A DNA stretch of 64,000 nucleotides from Paracoccaceae bacterium (GTDB lineage Bacteria > Pseudomonadota > Alphaproteobacteria > Rhodobacterales > Rhodobacteraceae). The notes beneath the pieces were generated by a model. The model made no database searches. It worked only from the letters and a program-made list of their open reading frames with translations, and had not been told where the DNA came from. The translations under genes and the position numbers were made by a program. Within the stretch, counting starts at the first letter, position 1. The number at the start of each line of letters is the position of its first letter. Positions 34,159-43,082 of this stretch are shown in pieces. The stretch spans positions 13,488 to 77,487 of the forward strand of contig JAGWAS010000017.1 in the NCBI GenBank assembly GCA_021296235.1, given 5' to 3'.

Positions 34159-35015
34159 CGCTGCATCCTTTTGATTTCCATCAGGTCTTCACCAACCGAA
34201 AACTCGCCGTCCCAGATGCCGGCGACGGCAGCATGCCAATCTGATTCATCGACAACTGGACAATCGGCGGGAACCAGATGATGGAGGACCAGATGCCCGA
34301 CATTTGCGTCTCGGGCGATTTCGGCTGCCTCATCGGGAAGCGTATGGCTGGCAAACAGATGCTGGCGAAGCCTTGAAGTGTTCTTGGCCCGGGAAACAAC
34401 CCAGTCAACACCCTTCGCAAGCATGGCCTCGTGGACAAGAATGTCGCTGTCCCTTGCAAAATCCACAAGTGGTGGAAATTTCGAGGTGTCCGAACTGAAG
34501 GTAATGCTCCAACCTTCCGCATCAAATCTAAGCCCGTAACATTCAGTTACCGGCGGGTGGTGCACGCGCAGGGCCGAAACCCGGCATCCGTCATAGTCCA
34601 GCGTTCCTTCCCCGTATTCGGAAACGACAATCAACTCCCTCAGATCAATCCTGCCCTCGTCGCCGATGCGAAGGTCTATGTCGAAGCGCATGGATTCCAG
34701 GAAGTGATCAAGATGTGTTCGTGTGCCGACCGGACCGTAGACCCTGACGGTTTTCATGAGACCGTTGGTCCAGGCCGTATGGAGCAGCGGACCAAGTTCA
34801 AGGACATGATCGGAGTGCAGATGTGTGATGAACACGGCGTCGATCTCAGTCAGTTCCAGACCGGCGGCCACCGCACCCCTTGCAACTCCCAACCCGCAAT
34901 CAATGATGCAGTTGCACCCGTTGATGACAAGAAGGGACGAGGTGGGCATTCTTGTGATGGAGCGCATCGACGGCCCACCCTTTGTGCCGAGGAGCACGAG
35001 TCTGTCATTGTTCAT
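34155..35015 (-). CDS. AtsA/RNase Z-like metallo-hydrolase
   Basis: 286 aa MBL-fold protein with the canonical zinc motif FITHLHSDHVLELGP, a later SSDTSKFPPLVDFA with the bridging Asp, and HTLPDEAAEIA. It is related to arylsulfatase-like AtsA/ElaC hydrolases. Second gene of the operon, 29 bp after hmgA and overlapping fahA by 4 bp. Possible roles are lactone hydrolysis or clean-up of a homogentisate side product; not shown. Confidence 0.82.
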   Translation of the reverse strand: MNNDRLVLLGTKGGPSMRSITRMPTSSLLVINGCNCIIDCGLGVARGAVAAGLELTEIDAVFITHLHSDHVLELGPLLHTAWTNGLMKTVRVYGPVGTRTHLDHFLESMRFDIDLRIGDEGRIDLRELIVVSEYGEGTLDYDGCRVSALRVHHPPVTECYGLRFDAEGWSITFSSDTSKFPPLVDFARDSDILVHEAMLAKGVDWVVSRAKNTSRLRQHLFASHTLPDEAAEIARDANVGHLVLHHLVPADCPVVDESDWHAAVAGIWDGEFSVGEDLMEIKRMQR

Positions 35016-35044
35016 TGGACGCTCCTCTTCCGGGCTCCAGGGCT

Positions 35045-36409
35045 TCAGGTCTTGCCTTCCGGCGTTCCGTCGAATTTCTTTTCCAGTGGGGTCCAGACAT
35101 CAATGTAATCCTCCTGCATCGGTGCCCGTTCCGCCGCATAGCGGGTCAGATGCTGCGGAAACCGGCTTTCAAACATGAAACTCATGGTTTCCCTTATCCT
35201 TGCAGGCTCCATAGGTTCATTTCTTGCTGTTTCATAGGCATCCCGGTCGGGACCGTGAGGGAGCATCATGTTGTGCAGGCTGATCCCCCCGGGCACGAAT
35301 CCTTCGGGCTTGGCGTCGTAGACGCCATATATGTTTCCCATGAATTCAGACATGATGTTCTTGTGGTACCAGGGCGGACGGAACGTGTGCTCGGCAACGG
35401 ACCACCTTTCCTTGAAAAGAATGAAATCGACATTGGCGGTTCCCTCAAATCCCGAAGGCGCCGTCAGCACCGTAAAGATCGATGGATCCGGATGGTCGAA
35501 CAGGACGGCGCCAACCGGCGAAAAGGTGTCAAGGTCGTATTTGCATGGGGCGTAGTTGCCGTGCCATGCCACAATATCCAGCGGCGAGTGGCCGATTTCA
35601 CAACGGTGGAAAGTGCCGCACCATTTGACCGTAACCGCCGAGGTTACCTCCCGATCCTCGAATGCGGCAATCGGAATCTTGAAGTCCCTCGGGTTGGCCA
35701 GGCAATTTGCACCAATTGGGCCCCGGTTCGGAAGATCGAATTTCGATCCATAGTTCTCGCAGACGAAGCCTCGGGCAGGCCCCTGGCGCAATTCACAACG
35801 AAACATCATCCCGCGAGGAATGATTGCGATCTCACCGGGACGGACGTCGATAATTCCGAGTTCAGTGCAAAATCGCAATTCACCCTGCTGCGGAACAACC
35901 AGCAATTCCGAATCGGCTGAGTAAAAATACTCGTCCCGCATTGATTCAGTCACGAGAAATATGTGTGCAGCCAACCCGGCCTGGGTATTGACATCACCTG
36001 CCGTCGTAATGGTCCGCATGCCGCTGATGAATGTCAGGGAACCGTCGCCGACGGGAATCGGGTCCCATCGGTACTGGCCGAGGGAAACAATGTCATCCTG
36101 AACATGCGGCGCCGTCTTCCAATGAGGAAGTTCCGTCATCGAAAATCTTGAAGTGTGCCGGACCGAGGGCCTGATCCTGTAGCACCATGTTCGTTCGTTC
36201 TGCCCCCTCGGCGCGGTGAAGGGAGTTCCCGACAATTGTTCGGCATAAAGTCCGTACATGCATTTCTGCGGGCTGTTCTGCCCCTGCGGCAACGCACCCG
36301 GCAATGCCTCGGTCTCGAAGTCATTTCCGAAACCGGGCATGTAGCCTGGCACCGTTCCCATCGGCGAATCCGCGCTTGTCATTGTTGCTGAATCGGGCTC
36401 GACATCCAT
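35045..36409 (-). CDS. hmgA: Homogentisate 1,2-dioxygenase
   Basis: 454 aa from the ATG at 36407-36409, preceded by GGGAGG at 6 bases. Ring-cleaving iron enzyme converting homogentisate to maleylacetoacetate. Typical: [20 protein letters not shown] start, [16 protein letters not shown], and the iron ligands in [14 protein letters not shown] (His and Glu) and [13 protein letters not shown] (His). First gene of a six-gene reverse operon (two MBL hydrolases, fahA, FAD oxygenase, DUF2783) and divergent from its probable MarR regulator and maiA. Confidence 0.96.
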   Translation of the reverse strand: MDVEPDSATMTSADSPMGTVPGYMPGFGNDFETEALPGALPQGQNSPQKCMYGLYAEQLSGTPFTAPRGQNERTWCYRIRPSVRHTSRFSMTELPHWKTAPHVQDDIVSLGQYRWDPIPVGDGSLTFISGMRTITTAGDVNTQAGLAAHIFLVTESMRDEYFYSADSELLVVPQQGELRFCTELGIIDVRPGEIAIIPRGMMFRCELRQGPARGFVCENYGSKFDLPNRGPIGANCLANPRDFKIPIAAFEDREVTSAVTVKWCGTFHRCEIGHSPLDIVAWHGNYAPCKYDLDTFSPVGAVLFDHPDPSIFTVLTAPSGFEGTANVDFILFKERWSVAEHTFRPPWYHKNIMSEFMGNIYGVYDAKPEGFVPGGISLHNMMLPHGPDRDAYETARNEPMEPARIRETMSFMFESRFPQHLTRYAAERAPMQEDYIDVWTPLEKKFDGTPEGKT

Positions 36410-36473
36410 GTTCCGCCTCCCCATATGGATCGCAGTGCAGCATGTTGCCCCTGCCGCCGGCAAAGGCTATATC

Positions 36474-36487
36474 GTTGCACTTGCAAC
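36474..36487. promoter_or_regulatory. Probable MarR operator between hmgA and marR
   Basis: Perfect inverted repeat GTTGCA-CT-TGCAAC in the 136 bp divergent intergenic region, 65 bp from hmgA and about 60 bp from the regulator. Size and symmetry suit a MarR-family dimer, so the regulator probably controls both directions and itself. Homogentisate or a precursor would be the expected inducer. Confidence 0.6.
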
Positions 36488-36545
36488 AATGTCAAGCTGC
36501 GTTCGCAGTTGACTGGCAAAGGAATTCGTGAACGGTGAAAGCGGC

Positions 36546-36974
36546 ATGACCGATTTCAATCTTGCAGAGTTTCTGCCCTACCGGTTCAGTGTCGTGGCGC
36601 AGAAGATGAGCCGGGAATTCGAAAGCCGCTATTGTGACAGGTTCGGCATTCGAGTTGCCGAGTGGCGCATCGTTGCCCACCTCTCACAGACCGGGGCGGC
36701 GAGCATGCGTGAAATCGAAAGGCGAGTTGATCTGCACAAATCCCGGGTGAGCCGGGCCGCACGGCGCCTGGAGTTGGCCGGCTACGTTTCCCGGAAATCT
36801 GACCCGGGGGACAATAGGCTGGTGGAGCTGAGATTGACGGCCAAGGGGGTGGACATGATGAAAGAGTTGGCTCCGCTCGCCAGCCAGTATCAGGAGGAAC
36901 TCTTGGCAAAGATTGGCAGTGGCCGCGAGGGTTTCGACCGCGCCATCGGATCGCTGCTTGGACCCGATCAATGA
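36546..36974 (+). CDS. MarR-family regulator of the homogentisate cluster
   Basis: 142 aa from the ATG at 36546; a GTG at 36528 would add six residues. Winged helix-turn-helix: WRIVAHLSQTGAASMREIER, LHKSRVSRAARRLELAGYV (recognition helix) and SDPGDNRLVELRLTAKG (wing with the Asp-x-Arg motif). Divergent from hmgA and overlapping maiA by 4 bp (ATGA), so it is tied to the pathway it presumably represses. Confidence 0.87.
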   Translation: MTDFNLAEFLPYRFSVVAQKMSREFESRYCDRFGIRVAEWRIVAHLSQTGAASMREIERRVDLHKSRVSRAARRLELAGYVSRKSDPGDNRLVELRLTAKGVDMMKELAPLASQYQEELLAKIGSGREGFDRAIGSLLGPDQ

Positions 36975-37597
36975 CACCGGTGCTTTATGACTACTGGCGA
37001 TCCTCAGCTTCCTACCGAACCCGGATTGCACTCGGTCTCTCGGGTCTCGAATTCGATGCAGTGAGGATCGACCTGTCTGCGGGAGAACAATTCGAAACCG
37101 AGCACATGCGACGCAATCCGCAGGGATTGGTTCCAACCATTGAAATCGATGGACATGTGTTCTCACAATCTCTGGCCATAATCGAATATCTGGATGAGAC
37201 CGGCCGATACCCGTTTCTTCCGATCGAACCGCAACAACGCGTTCGGGTTCGCACGCTTGCCTATGTCATCGCCATGGAGACGCATCCGATCTGCAACCTT
37301 TCGGTTGCGCATCATGTTGGGGAAATTACCGGGGATCCGGAACATTCGATCGACTGGATGGTTCGCTTCATGGGAAAGGGGCTGGCAGCGTTCGAAAGGC
37401 TGTTGGATGACCCGGCAACCGGGCGCTTCTGCCATGGCGACAAACCGACGATGGCGGATGTCTGCCTTCTTCCACAGATCTACAATGCCCGCCGGCGCGA
37501 CATGACGACCGAGGGCCTGCCGCAAATCTCCCGCATAGTGGCCGAACTGGAAGCAAATGATGCTTTCAGCGCAGCTCACCCCAACAACTTCAGATAG
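36971..37597 (+). CDS. maiA: Maleylacetoacetate isomerase
   Basis: 208 aa zeta-class glutathione transferase, isomerising maleylacetoacetate to fumarylacetoacetate with glutathione. The zeta signature SSASYRTRIALGLSG is close to the N-terminus, followed by NPQGLVPTIEID and SQSLAIIEYLDE (glutathione-binding Ser). Coupled to the MarR gene; the thiolase gene follows after 9 bp. Confidence 0.93.
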   Translation: MTPVLYDYWRSSASYRTRIALGLSGLEFDAVRIDLSAGEQFETEHMRRNPQGLVPTIEIDGHVFSQSLAIIEYLDETGRYPFLPIEPQQRVRVRTLAYVIAMETHPICNLSVAHHVGEITGDPEHSIDWMVRFMGKGLAAFERLLDDPATGRFCHGDKPTMADVCLLPQIYNARRRDMTTEGLPQISRIVAELEANDAFSAAHPNNFR

Positions 37598-37606
37598 GAC
37601 TGAAAC

Positions 37607-38788
37607 ATGACTGACGACATCGTGATTCTCGGCGGATCCCGCACCGCCATCGGAACCTTCGGAGGTTCGCTTGCCGGAGTAACACCAATAGATCTCGCTT
37701 CCCGAGTGGCAACTGCGGCAATGGAAAGATCCAATGTGGAACCGGACAGGATTGGACATGTTGCCTACGGGCATGTCATTAACACAGAACCCCGCGACAT
37801 GTATCTTTCCCGGGTCGCAGCGATGGACGCAGGAATTCCGGACACGGTTCCGGCGATGAACGTCAACCGGCTCTGCGGCTCCGGGGCGCAGGCCATAATT
37901 TCTGTTTTTCAGTCGCTACAACTGGGCGATGCGGAATTCGGCCTTGCGGGCGGTTCCGAGAACATGAGTCGTTCACCCCATTACCTTGTGGATGCGAGAT
38001 GGGGCAAAAAGATGGCAGCAACGAAAGCGGTGGATGCCATGGTCGGTGCCCTGTCTTGTCCATTCGGAACCGGACACATGGGCGAAACTGCAGAGAATGT
38101 CGCCGAGGAGCACCAAATCTCCCGAGAGCAACAGGACAGCTTTGCGCTGGAGAGCCAGCAACGGGCGGCCAAGGCCATTGAGGCAGGTGCATTTGAAAGC
38201 CAAATAGTGCCGATTGAGATCAGGCAACGCCGCGAATCCATGGAATTCAGGACCGACGAACATCCAAAGATCACATCCACGGAAGAATTGGCCAAGCTCA
38301 GACCCGTGTTCCGCAAGGGAGGGACCGTAACTGCAGGAAACGCCTCCGGCATCAATGACGGCGCGGCGGCAATCGTGCTCGCCACCGCCAAAGCTGCTGA
38401 GAAATCCGGACTCAAGCCGAAAGCACGGATCACCGCATATGCCCATGCGGGCGTCAGGCCCGAAACCATGGGCATCGGCCCGGTTCCGGCCGTGCGGAAA
38501 TTGACCGAAAAACTCGGCATGTCGGTGGAGGAATTTGATCTGGTCGAATCCAACGAAGCCTTTGCGGCTCAAGCGCTTGCGGTAAACAAGGAGCTTGGCC
38601 TTGATGCAGAAAGGGTAAATCCCAACGGAGGTGCCATAGCGCTCGGCCACCCAATCGGTGCAACGGGGGTCATCATCACGCTGAAGGCACTCCATGAACT
38701 TGAAAGAACAGGTAAGCAAACGGCGCTGGTCACCATGTGCATCGGCGGCGGCCAAGGAATTGCGCTTGCCCTTGAGCGGGTGAATTGA
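37607..38788 (+). CDS. Acetyl-CoA C-acetyltransferase (thiolase)
   Basis: 393 aa. Catalytic residues: NRLCGSGAQA (acylated Cys), GGAIALGHPIGATG (His) and MCIGGGQG (second Cys). Position after maiA suggests that it splits acetoacetyl-CoA derived from the acetoacetate released by fumarylacetoacetate hydrolase. No CoA-transferase for acetoacetate is in the window. A 3-oxoadipyl- or general 3-ketoacyl-CoA role cannot be excluded. Confidence 0.9.
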   Translation: MTDDIVILGGSRTAIGTFGGSLAGVTPIDLASRVATAAMERSNVEPDRIGHVAYGHVINTEPRDMYLSRVAAMDAGIPDTVPAMNVNRLCGSGAQAIISVFQSLQLGDAEFGLAGGSENMSRSPHYLVDARWGKKMAATKAVDAMVGALSCPFGTGHMGETAENVAEEHQISREQQDSFALESQQRAAKAIEAGAFESQIVPIEIRQRRESMEFRTDEHPKITSTEELAKLRPVFRKGGTVTAGNASGINDGAAAIVLATAKAAEKSGLKPKARITAYAHAGVRPETMGIGPVPAVRKLTEKLGMSVEEFDLVESNEAFAAQALAVNKELGLDAERVNPNGGAIALGHPIGATGVIITLKALHELERTGKQTALVTMCIGGGQGIALALERVN

Positions 38789-38953
38789 GGCACAAATCGT
38801 GCCCGACCGGCCAGTTTCGTCAGGAAGTGATCCGAATGTCCGTTCTGCCCAAAAAAGTTCTGGGTGGGCCGGGCACGACCGGATTCTACGGATGATGAAG
38901 GCCACCAACGGCAGTATGCGGACATCGGCAGGCATGCCAAACCTTCCGGATCA

Positions 38954-40831
38954 ATGCTGACCGTCAGCGACCTGACCTACCGAATTGGCGGCCGCTCCCT
39001 GCTTGAGCATGCAACAGCGACGGTACCGCCCGGTCACAAGGCAGGGTTGGTAGGTCGCAACGGCACCGGAAAATCAACACTGCTCCAATTGATTGCAGGA
39101 CAGCTCGACCCCGATGTAGGTTTGGTCGAAGTGCACAGAAGTGCGAAGATCGGCATGTTGGCCCAGAAAACGCCGGGCGGCGAGTCAACACCCCGCGAGT
39201 TTGTACTTGCCGCCGACCGGGAACGGTCCGCCCTGCTGGCCGAAGCCAAGGATGCAAAAAACCCGGAACGAATTGCAGAAATCCAAATTCGGCTTTCCGA
39301 TATAGGTGCGGAAACCGCACCTGCCCGTGCTGCCGCGATTCTGGCGGGGCTGGGTTTCAATGAGGATGCACAGAAGCTTCCGCTCAGCACGTTTTCGGGC
39401 GGATGGCGGATGCGTGTGGCGCTGGCTGCAACACTTTTTTTGCAACCCGACCTGCTGCTGCTGGATGAGCCGAGCAACCATTTGGATCTCGAATCCCGGT
39501 TCTGGCTCGAAAGCCATCTGATGGCATACCGTGGAACAATATTGCTGGTGAGTCATGATCGGAATTTCCTGAATTCGATCGTGGACACAATAATTCACCT
39601 CAATGACCGCAAGCTGACCATCTATCGCGGAAACTATGACCAGTTTGAGAAGGAGAGATCGAAACGCCTGGATCTGTTGGCATCGGAACGCACAAAGCAA
39701 CTCAGGAACCGTCAGCACATCCAGTCATTCATCGACCGATTCCGGTACAAGGCAAGCAAGGCACGGCAGGCTCAATCCAGACTGAAGGCCTTGGCCCGCA
39801 TGGGTGAAATCGAACAAATGCGGCCGGAAAGTGAGGTTGAGTTCAACTTCCCGGATCCCAATCCGATGGCACCACCGCTGATCACCGTGGAAAATGCAAG
39901 CGTTGGGTATTCGGCGCAAAGTCCCGTGCTCACGCAGTTGAACCTGAGGTTGGACATGGATGATCGGATTGCCCTCCTCGGTGAAAACGGCAATGGGAAA
40001 ACCACACTGCTTCGTCTCCTGAAGGGTGAACTCCGTGCAATGTCAGGAGTGGTGACAAACTCGCCAAAACTGTGCGCCGGCTACTTCTCGCAACAGCAGA
40101 CGGAAGCTTTCAATCAAGCAGGAACTGCACTTGATGAACTCGGGTTGCGCATGCCGGATGCAACCGAAACGCAGCTCAGGGCGCAACTTGGGCGTTTTGG
40201 AATCACGCGCGATCGCGCCGATGTCAAAACCGCCTCCCTGTCCGGTGGAGAGTTGGCAAAACTTCTTTTCGCCTGCGTAACCAGGGATGCTCCGCACATC
40301 CTGTTGCTGGATGAGCCAACCAATCATCTCGACATGGCTTCACGGCAGGCGCTGATCGACGCAATCAACGGATACCAGGGTGCGGTTGTACTGGTTACGC
40401 ACGACCTTCATCTCGTTGAACTGTGTGCCGATCGCCTTTGGGTGGTGCGGCAAGGCACCTGCCGGGTATTTGACGGCGACATTTGGGAATACCGGAAATC
40501 TGTGCTGGAGGCCCGGCGGGCCGAGCGACGGCTGCAACGCGAACAACGTCCGGAACGGCATCTTCGGCAATCGCGCCGTGATGCCCGCCGGGCAGGCGCC
40601 GATGCCCGTGCAGCCCGATCGGAACGGCGAAGGGTGGCGGCCGAGGCCGAGCGGAGGATTGAGGCGTTGAGCCGGGAAAAATCGGTGATTGAGAAGAAGC
40701 TCGCGGAACCGGAACTCTATGAAGGATCTGCAATCGAGATTGTGGAACTCAACAAGCAGCTTGGCGACCTCGAAAAGAGAATTTCCGCTGCCGAATCTGA
40801 ATGGCTTCACGCGGTGGAATCGACACCCTGA
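38954..40831 (+). CDS. ABC-F family ATPase
   Basis: 625 aa from the ATG at 38954. Two ABC domains without membrane segments: Walker A GRNGTGKST and GENGNGKTT, signatures STFSGGWRM and ASLSGGELAK, Walker B LLLLDEPSNHLDL and HILLLDEPTNHLDM. The linker between them (about residues 235-310) is charged and helical, as in ribosome-acting ABC-F proteins, and a long Arg/Glu coiled-coil forms the C-terminus (about 545-620), as in Uup. Acts on ribosomes or DNA-associated processes; which is unknown. Confidence 0.92.
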   Translation: MLTVSDLTYRIGGRSLLEHATATVPPGHKAGLVGRNGTGKSTLLQLIAGQLDPDVGLVEVHRSAKIGMLAQKTPGGESTPREFVLAADRERSALLAEAKDAKNPERIAEIQIRLSDIGAETAPARAAAILAGLGFNEDAQKLPLSTFSGGWRMRVALAATLFLQPDLLLLDEPSNHLDLESRFWLESHLMAYRGTILLVSHDRNFLNSIVDTIIHLNDRKLTIYRGNYDQFEKERSKRLDLLASERTKQLRNRQHIQSFIDRFRYKASKARQAQSRLKALARMGEIEQMRPESEVEFNFPDPNPMAPPLITVENASVGYSAQSPVLTQLNLRLDMDDRIALLGENGNGKTTLLRLLKGELRAMSGVVTNSPKLCAGYFSQQQTEAFNQAGTALDELGLRMPDATETQLRAQLGRFGITRDRADVKTASLSGGELAKLLFACVTRDAPHILLLDEPTNHLDMASRQALIDAINGYQGAVVLVTHDLHLVELCADRLWVVRQGTCRVFDGDIWEYRKSVLEARRAERRLQREQRPERHLRQSRRDARRAGADARAARSERRRVAAEAERRIEALSREKSVIEKKLAEPELYEGSAIEIVELNKQLGDLEKRISAAESEWLHAVESTP

Positions 40832-41303
40832 CAACAGACCGGGTTGCAGTTAAGGCGGTGCTTGCCCATTTCGAGAAGCGCCGAGGGATGTCCAGAGCCT
40901 TCCATATAATCGGTTGCGGCATGCAGCGTGCTTCTCTGGTTTCAACTTCGCTGGCAGATCAAACGCTTTGTTTTGCCTTGAAGGTGGGCCTGCGGGCCAA
41001 GGGCCGAAGGCTCGACATGGCCGATGATCTACGGAAGTGTTCGGCCCTTGATGCCATCACCGCCTTCCAGCATGGGCGACGGGTACAGCACGGTTGTAGT
41101 TGTTTCCCTCAAGGGTCATCCCATATTGCCGTTTCTTTATTCTTCGCTCCCTCAGAACTTCCTTTGAAGTCCTGACTCATTCTGAGCTTGGGCGTCGCAT
41201 TGCGGCACCAGCTACGTCCAGAAATTGAACTTTCCACATTCAACGACCGCGACTCGGCTCCCCACAGCTTATCCGATGCCGAAGCAACACCTAAACTGAA
41301 CCC
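40832..41303. other. Gene-free stretch
   Basis: About 470 bp between the ABC-F gene and the nucleotidyltransferase gene. One 124-residue forward frame crosses it without family features. Nothing else is seen. Confidence 0.4.
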
Positions 41304-42353
41304 ATGCGATGTCCTTCTGAAACGACATCCGTCGAAAATTCCGACGACGCTATGCTTAGCAGCATCCGAAATGCGGCCGAGGAATCGCTGAAGGCTTGGC
41401 CCGATGCCAAGGCAGTGGTGCTGTTCGGGTCCCGAGCGCGTGGCGACCACTCGCCCCTGAGCGACTGGGATATTGCCTTCATCACCAGTGGAGGCGAGCG
41501 CATCGGGCCGGTTCCAACTGGACTGCCAATCCACGGTCTTCCGTGCAAGGTCGAATGCTTGGCATTGCCGGAGGCGGTGGTACGGCGCAAGGCTTTGGCG
41601 ATCGGTCACGTGGTTCGCGGAATTATCCGTGACGGTAAGTTGCTGGCCGGATCATGGAACCGACCCAATTCGAGAGGGGCAGTCACCATGAGGCCGGACG
41701 AATACGCGAGACTTGTCCGCAACGCGATCACATTCACGGGAAACGCTGTTGCGAGGGCTGTTGAGATCGGTGAAACTGGAAACTGTTGGGATGACATTAA
41801 CCTGTGCAACCATTTTGTGGCTGAATCAGCCGATGCCGCCGAACACCTTGCCAAGGCAAAGCTTGGCCGCCATGGCATCGAGTACAGCAGAACACACGAT
41901 CTCGGCCAACTCGCCAGTCAAGCGAGGCGTGCCGGATTCTCCGATCTGGCGCGGGATATCGATCCCATTAACGGATTGGCGGGGAAACAACACATGGCAG
42001 CATATGACGGTGTTACCGTGGAAGGCTGCCAGCATGCCGTTCGCCGGCTGCGAGCCGAGATAATCCTGTTGGGAGAGGAAATTCGTTCCGCCAGGAGTGT
42101 TCCCTCGTTTGCAGAAACGGCCAACGAATTGGCGCGGAATGCAACCAACATGGCAAGAAAACAGGTGCCGGCACTGCGGCAAGCACTGAGCCGCGAGGTC
42201 AAGCCAAGCAGACTGCCGTTGGACCAGGACCCGGTGGCCGCAATTGTTCAAACCCGTACGACAATTGTCGATGCGCTCGGTGAGCTGCCAATTTGTCTTG
42301 CGCCAGAGAAGATCGCTGCAAACAGATCCACAAACGAGCGGCAATGGGGGTGA
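41304..42353 (+). CDS. One-chain MNT nucleotidyltransferase - HEPN protein
   Basis: 349 aa. Residues 20-110 form a minimal nucleotidyltransferase domain: VVLFGSRARGDHSPLSDWDI holds the Gly-Ser loop and the Asp-x-Asp metal site (D54, D56). Residues about 130-260 look like a HEPN domain (EYARLVRN helix, LAKAKLGRHGIEYSRTHDLG, GLAGKQHMAAYDGV). In MNT-HEPN toxin-antitoxin systems the two are separate proteins, the MNT antitoxin AMPylating the HEPN RNase; here they are fused, followed by ~90 basic residues of unknown role. The RNase motif Arg-x4-6-His is not obvious, so it may be a regulatory or inactive form. No strong ribosome-binding site. Confidence 0.72.
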   Translation: MRCPSETTSVENSDDAMLSSIRNAAEESLKAWPDAKAVVLFGSRARGDHSPLSDWDIAFITSGGERIGPVPTGLPIHGLPCKVECLALPEAVVRRKALAIGHVVRGIIRDGKLLAGSWNRPNSRGAVTMRPDEYARLVRNAITFTGNAVARAVEIGETGNCWDDINLCNHFVAESADAAEHLAKAKLGRHGIEYSRTHDLGQLASQARRAGFSDLARDIDPINGLAGKQHMAAYDGVTVEGCQHAVRRLRAEIILLGEEIRSARSVPSFAETANELARNATNMARKQVPALRQALSREVKPSRLPLDQDPVAAIVQTRTTIVDALGELPICLAPEKIAANRSTNERQWG

Positions 42354-43082
42354 CCTTACCCCCACGATTGACACCGACCTATTCGGAACGCCAACGCCCT
42401 TCGAATGACTCAGTTCAACGAACTGCAGGTCTGACCGGCAATGCGCCACAAGAATCAGCCCCAGCATGGTCTGAATGCCTTCGACCTGTTTCTGCAGTTT
42501 GAGTTGCCTCACCTGGACAGGCGCACGGATGCAGCCGGAACTGGAGGATTGGCCAACGACAACCGACAACTCAAAATCAGCACCTTGTTGCATGAGCAAA
42601 TCCGTGATGTCGCACGATGCGACACGCATTCCTGCCATTGAGTGCAATTTCTGTGGCGGATCCAATCCGAACATTGGCGCGCACCAGGGAAGATCGGCCG
42701 CCTTCCGTGACAAATTGACCTACGCCAAAACGGGTTCCGCCAATATCAGATGCCCGGATGGGATGAAGAGACCAGCACAAGCGATCGGAAATCCCACATT
42801 GCCACTATCGTCGGGATCCCCTTCCGGGTGAAACTTGGATTGTTTGTTCAGGCGGCCAAGGCCTGTTGTGCTTGCCAGTGGAGAAAGTCGGCCCAACGCC
42901 GGTTTCTGACATTGCATTTGATGGAAAGGACTGCGTTGGCACCTCTGACACTCGTCACGCCGTGCGCAACGCAACCCCACGCTTCAGACATTTCACAAAA
43001 TCACTCCACATAAACAAACTGGGACGCACCATCCTCTGCCGGACGGCTTGAACCAACCGGGAAACTCGAATACTCACCGCCA
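42354..43082. other. Gene-free stretch
   Basis: About 730 bp with no supported gene on either strand. Several short frames overlap each other but none has a motif or translation signal. No IS, tRNA or clear repeat is visible. Confidence 0.4.

Noticed and set aside
37973-38935. A 320-residue reverse frame
   Set aside because: Antisense shadow of the thiolase gene with catalytic Cys and His motifs on the forward strand.
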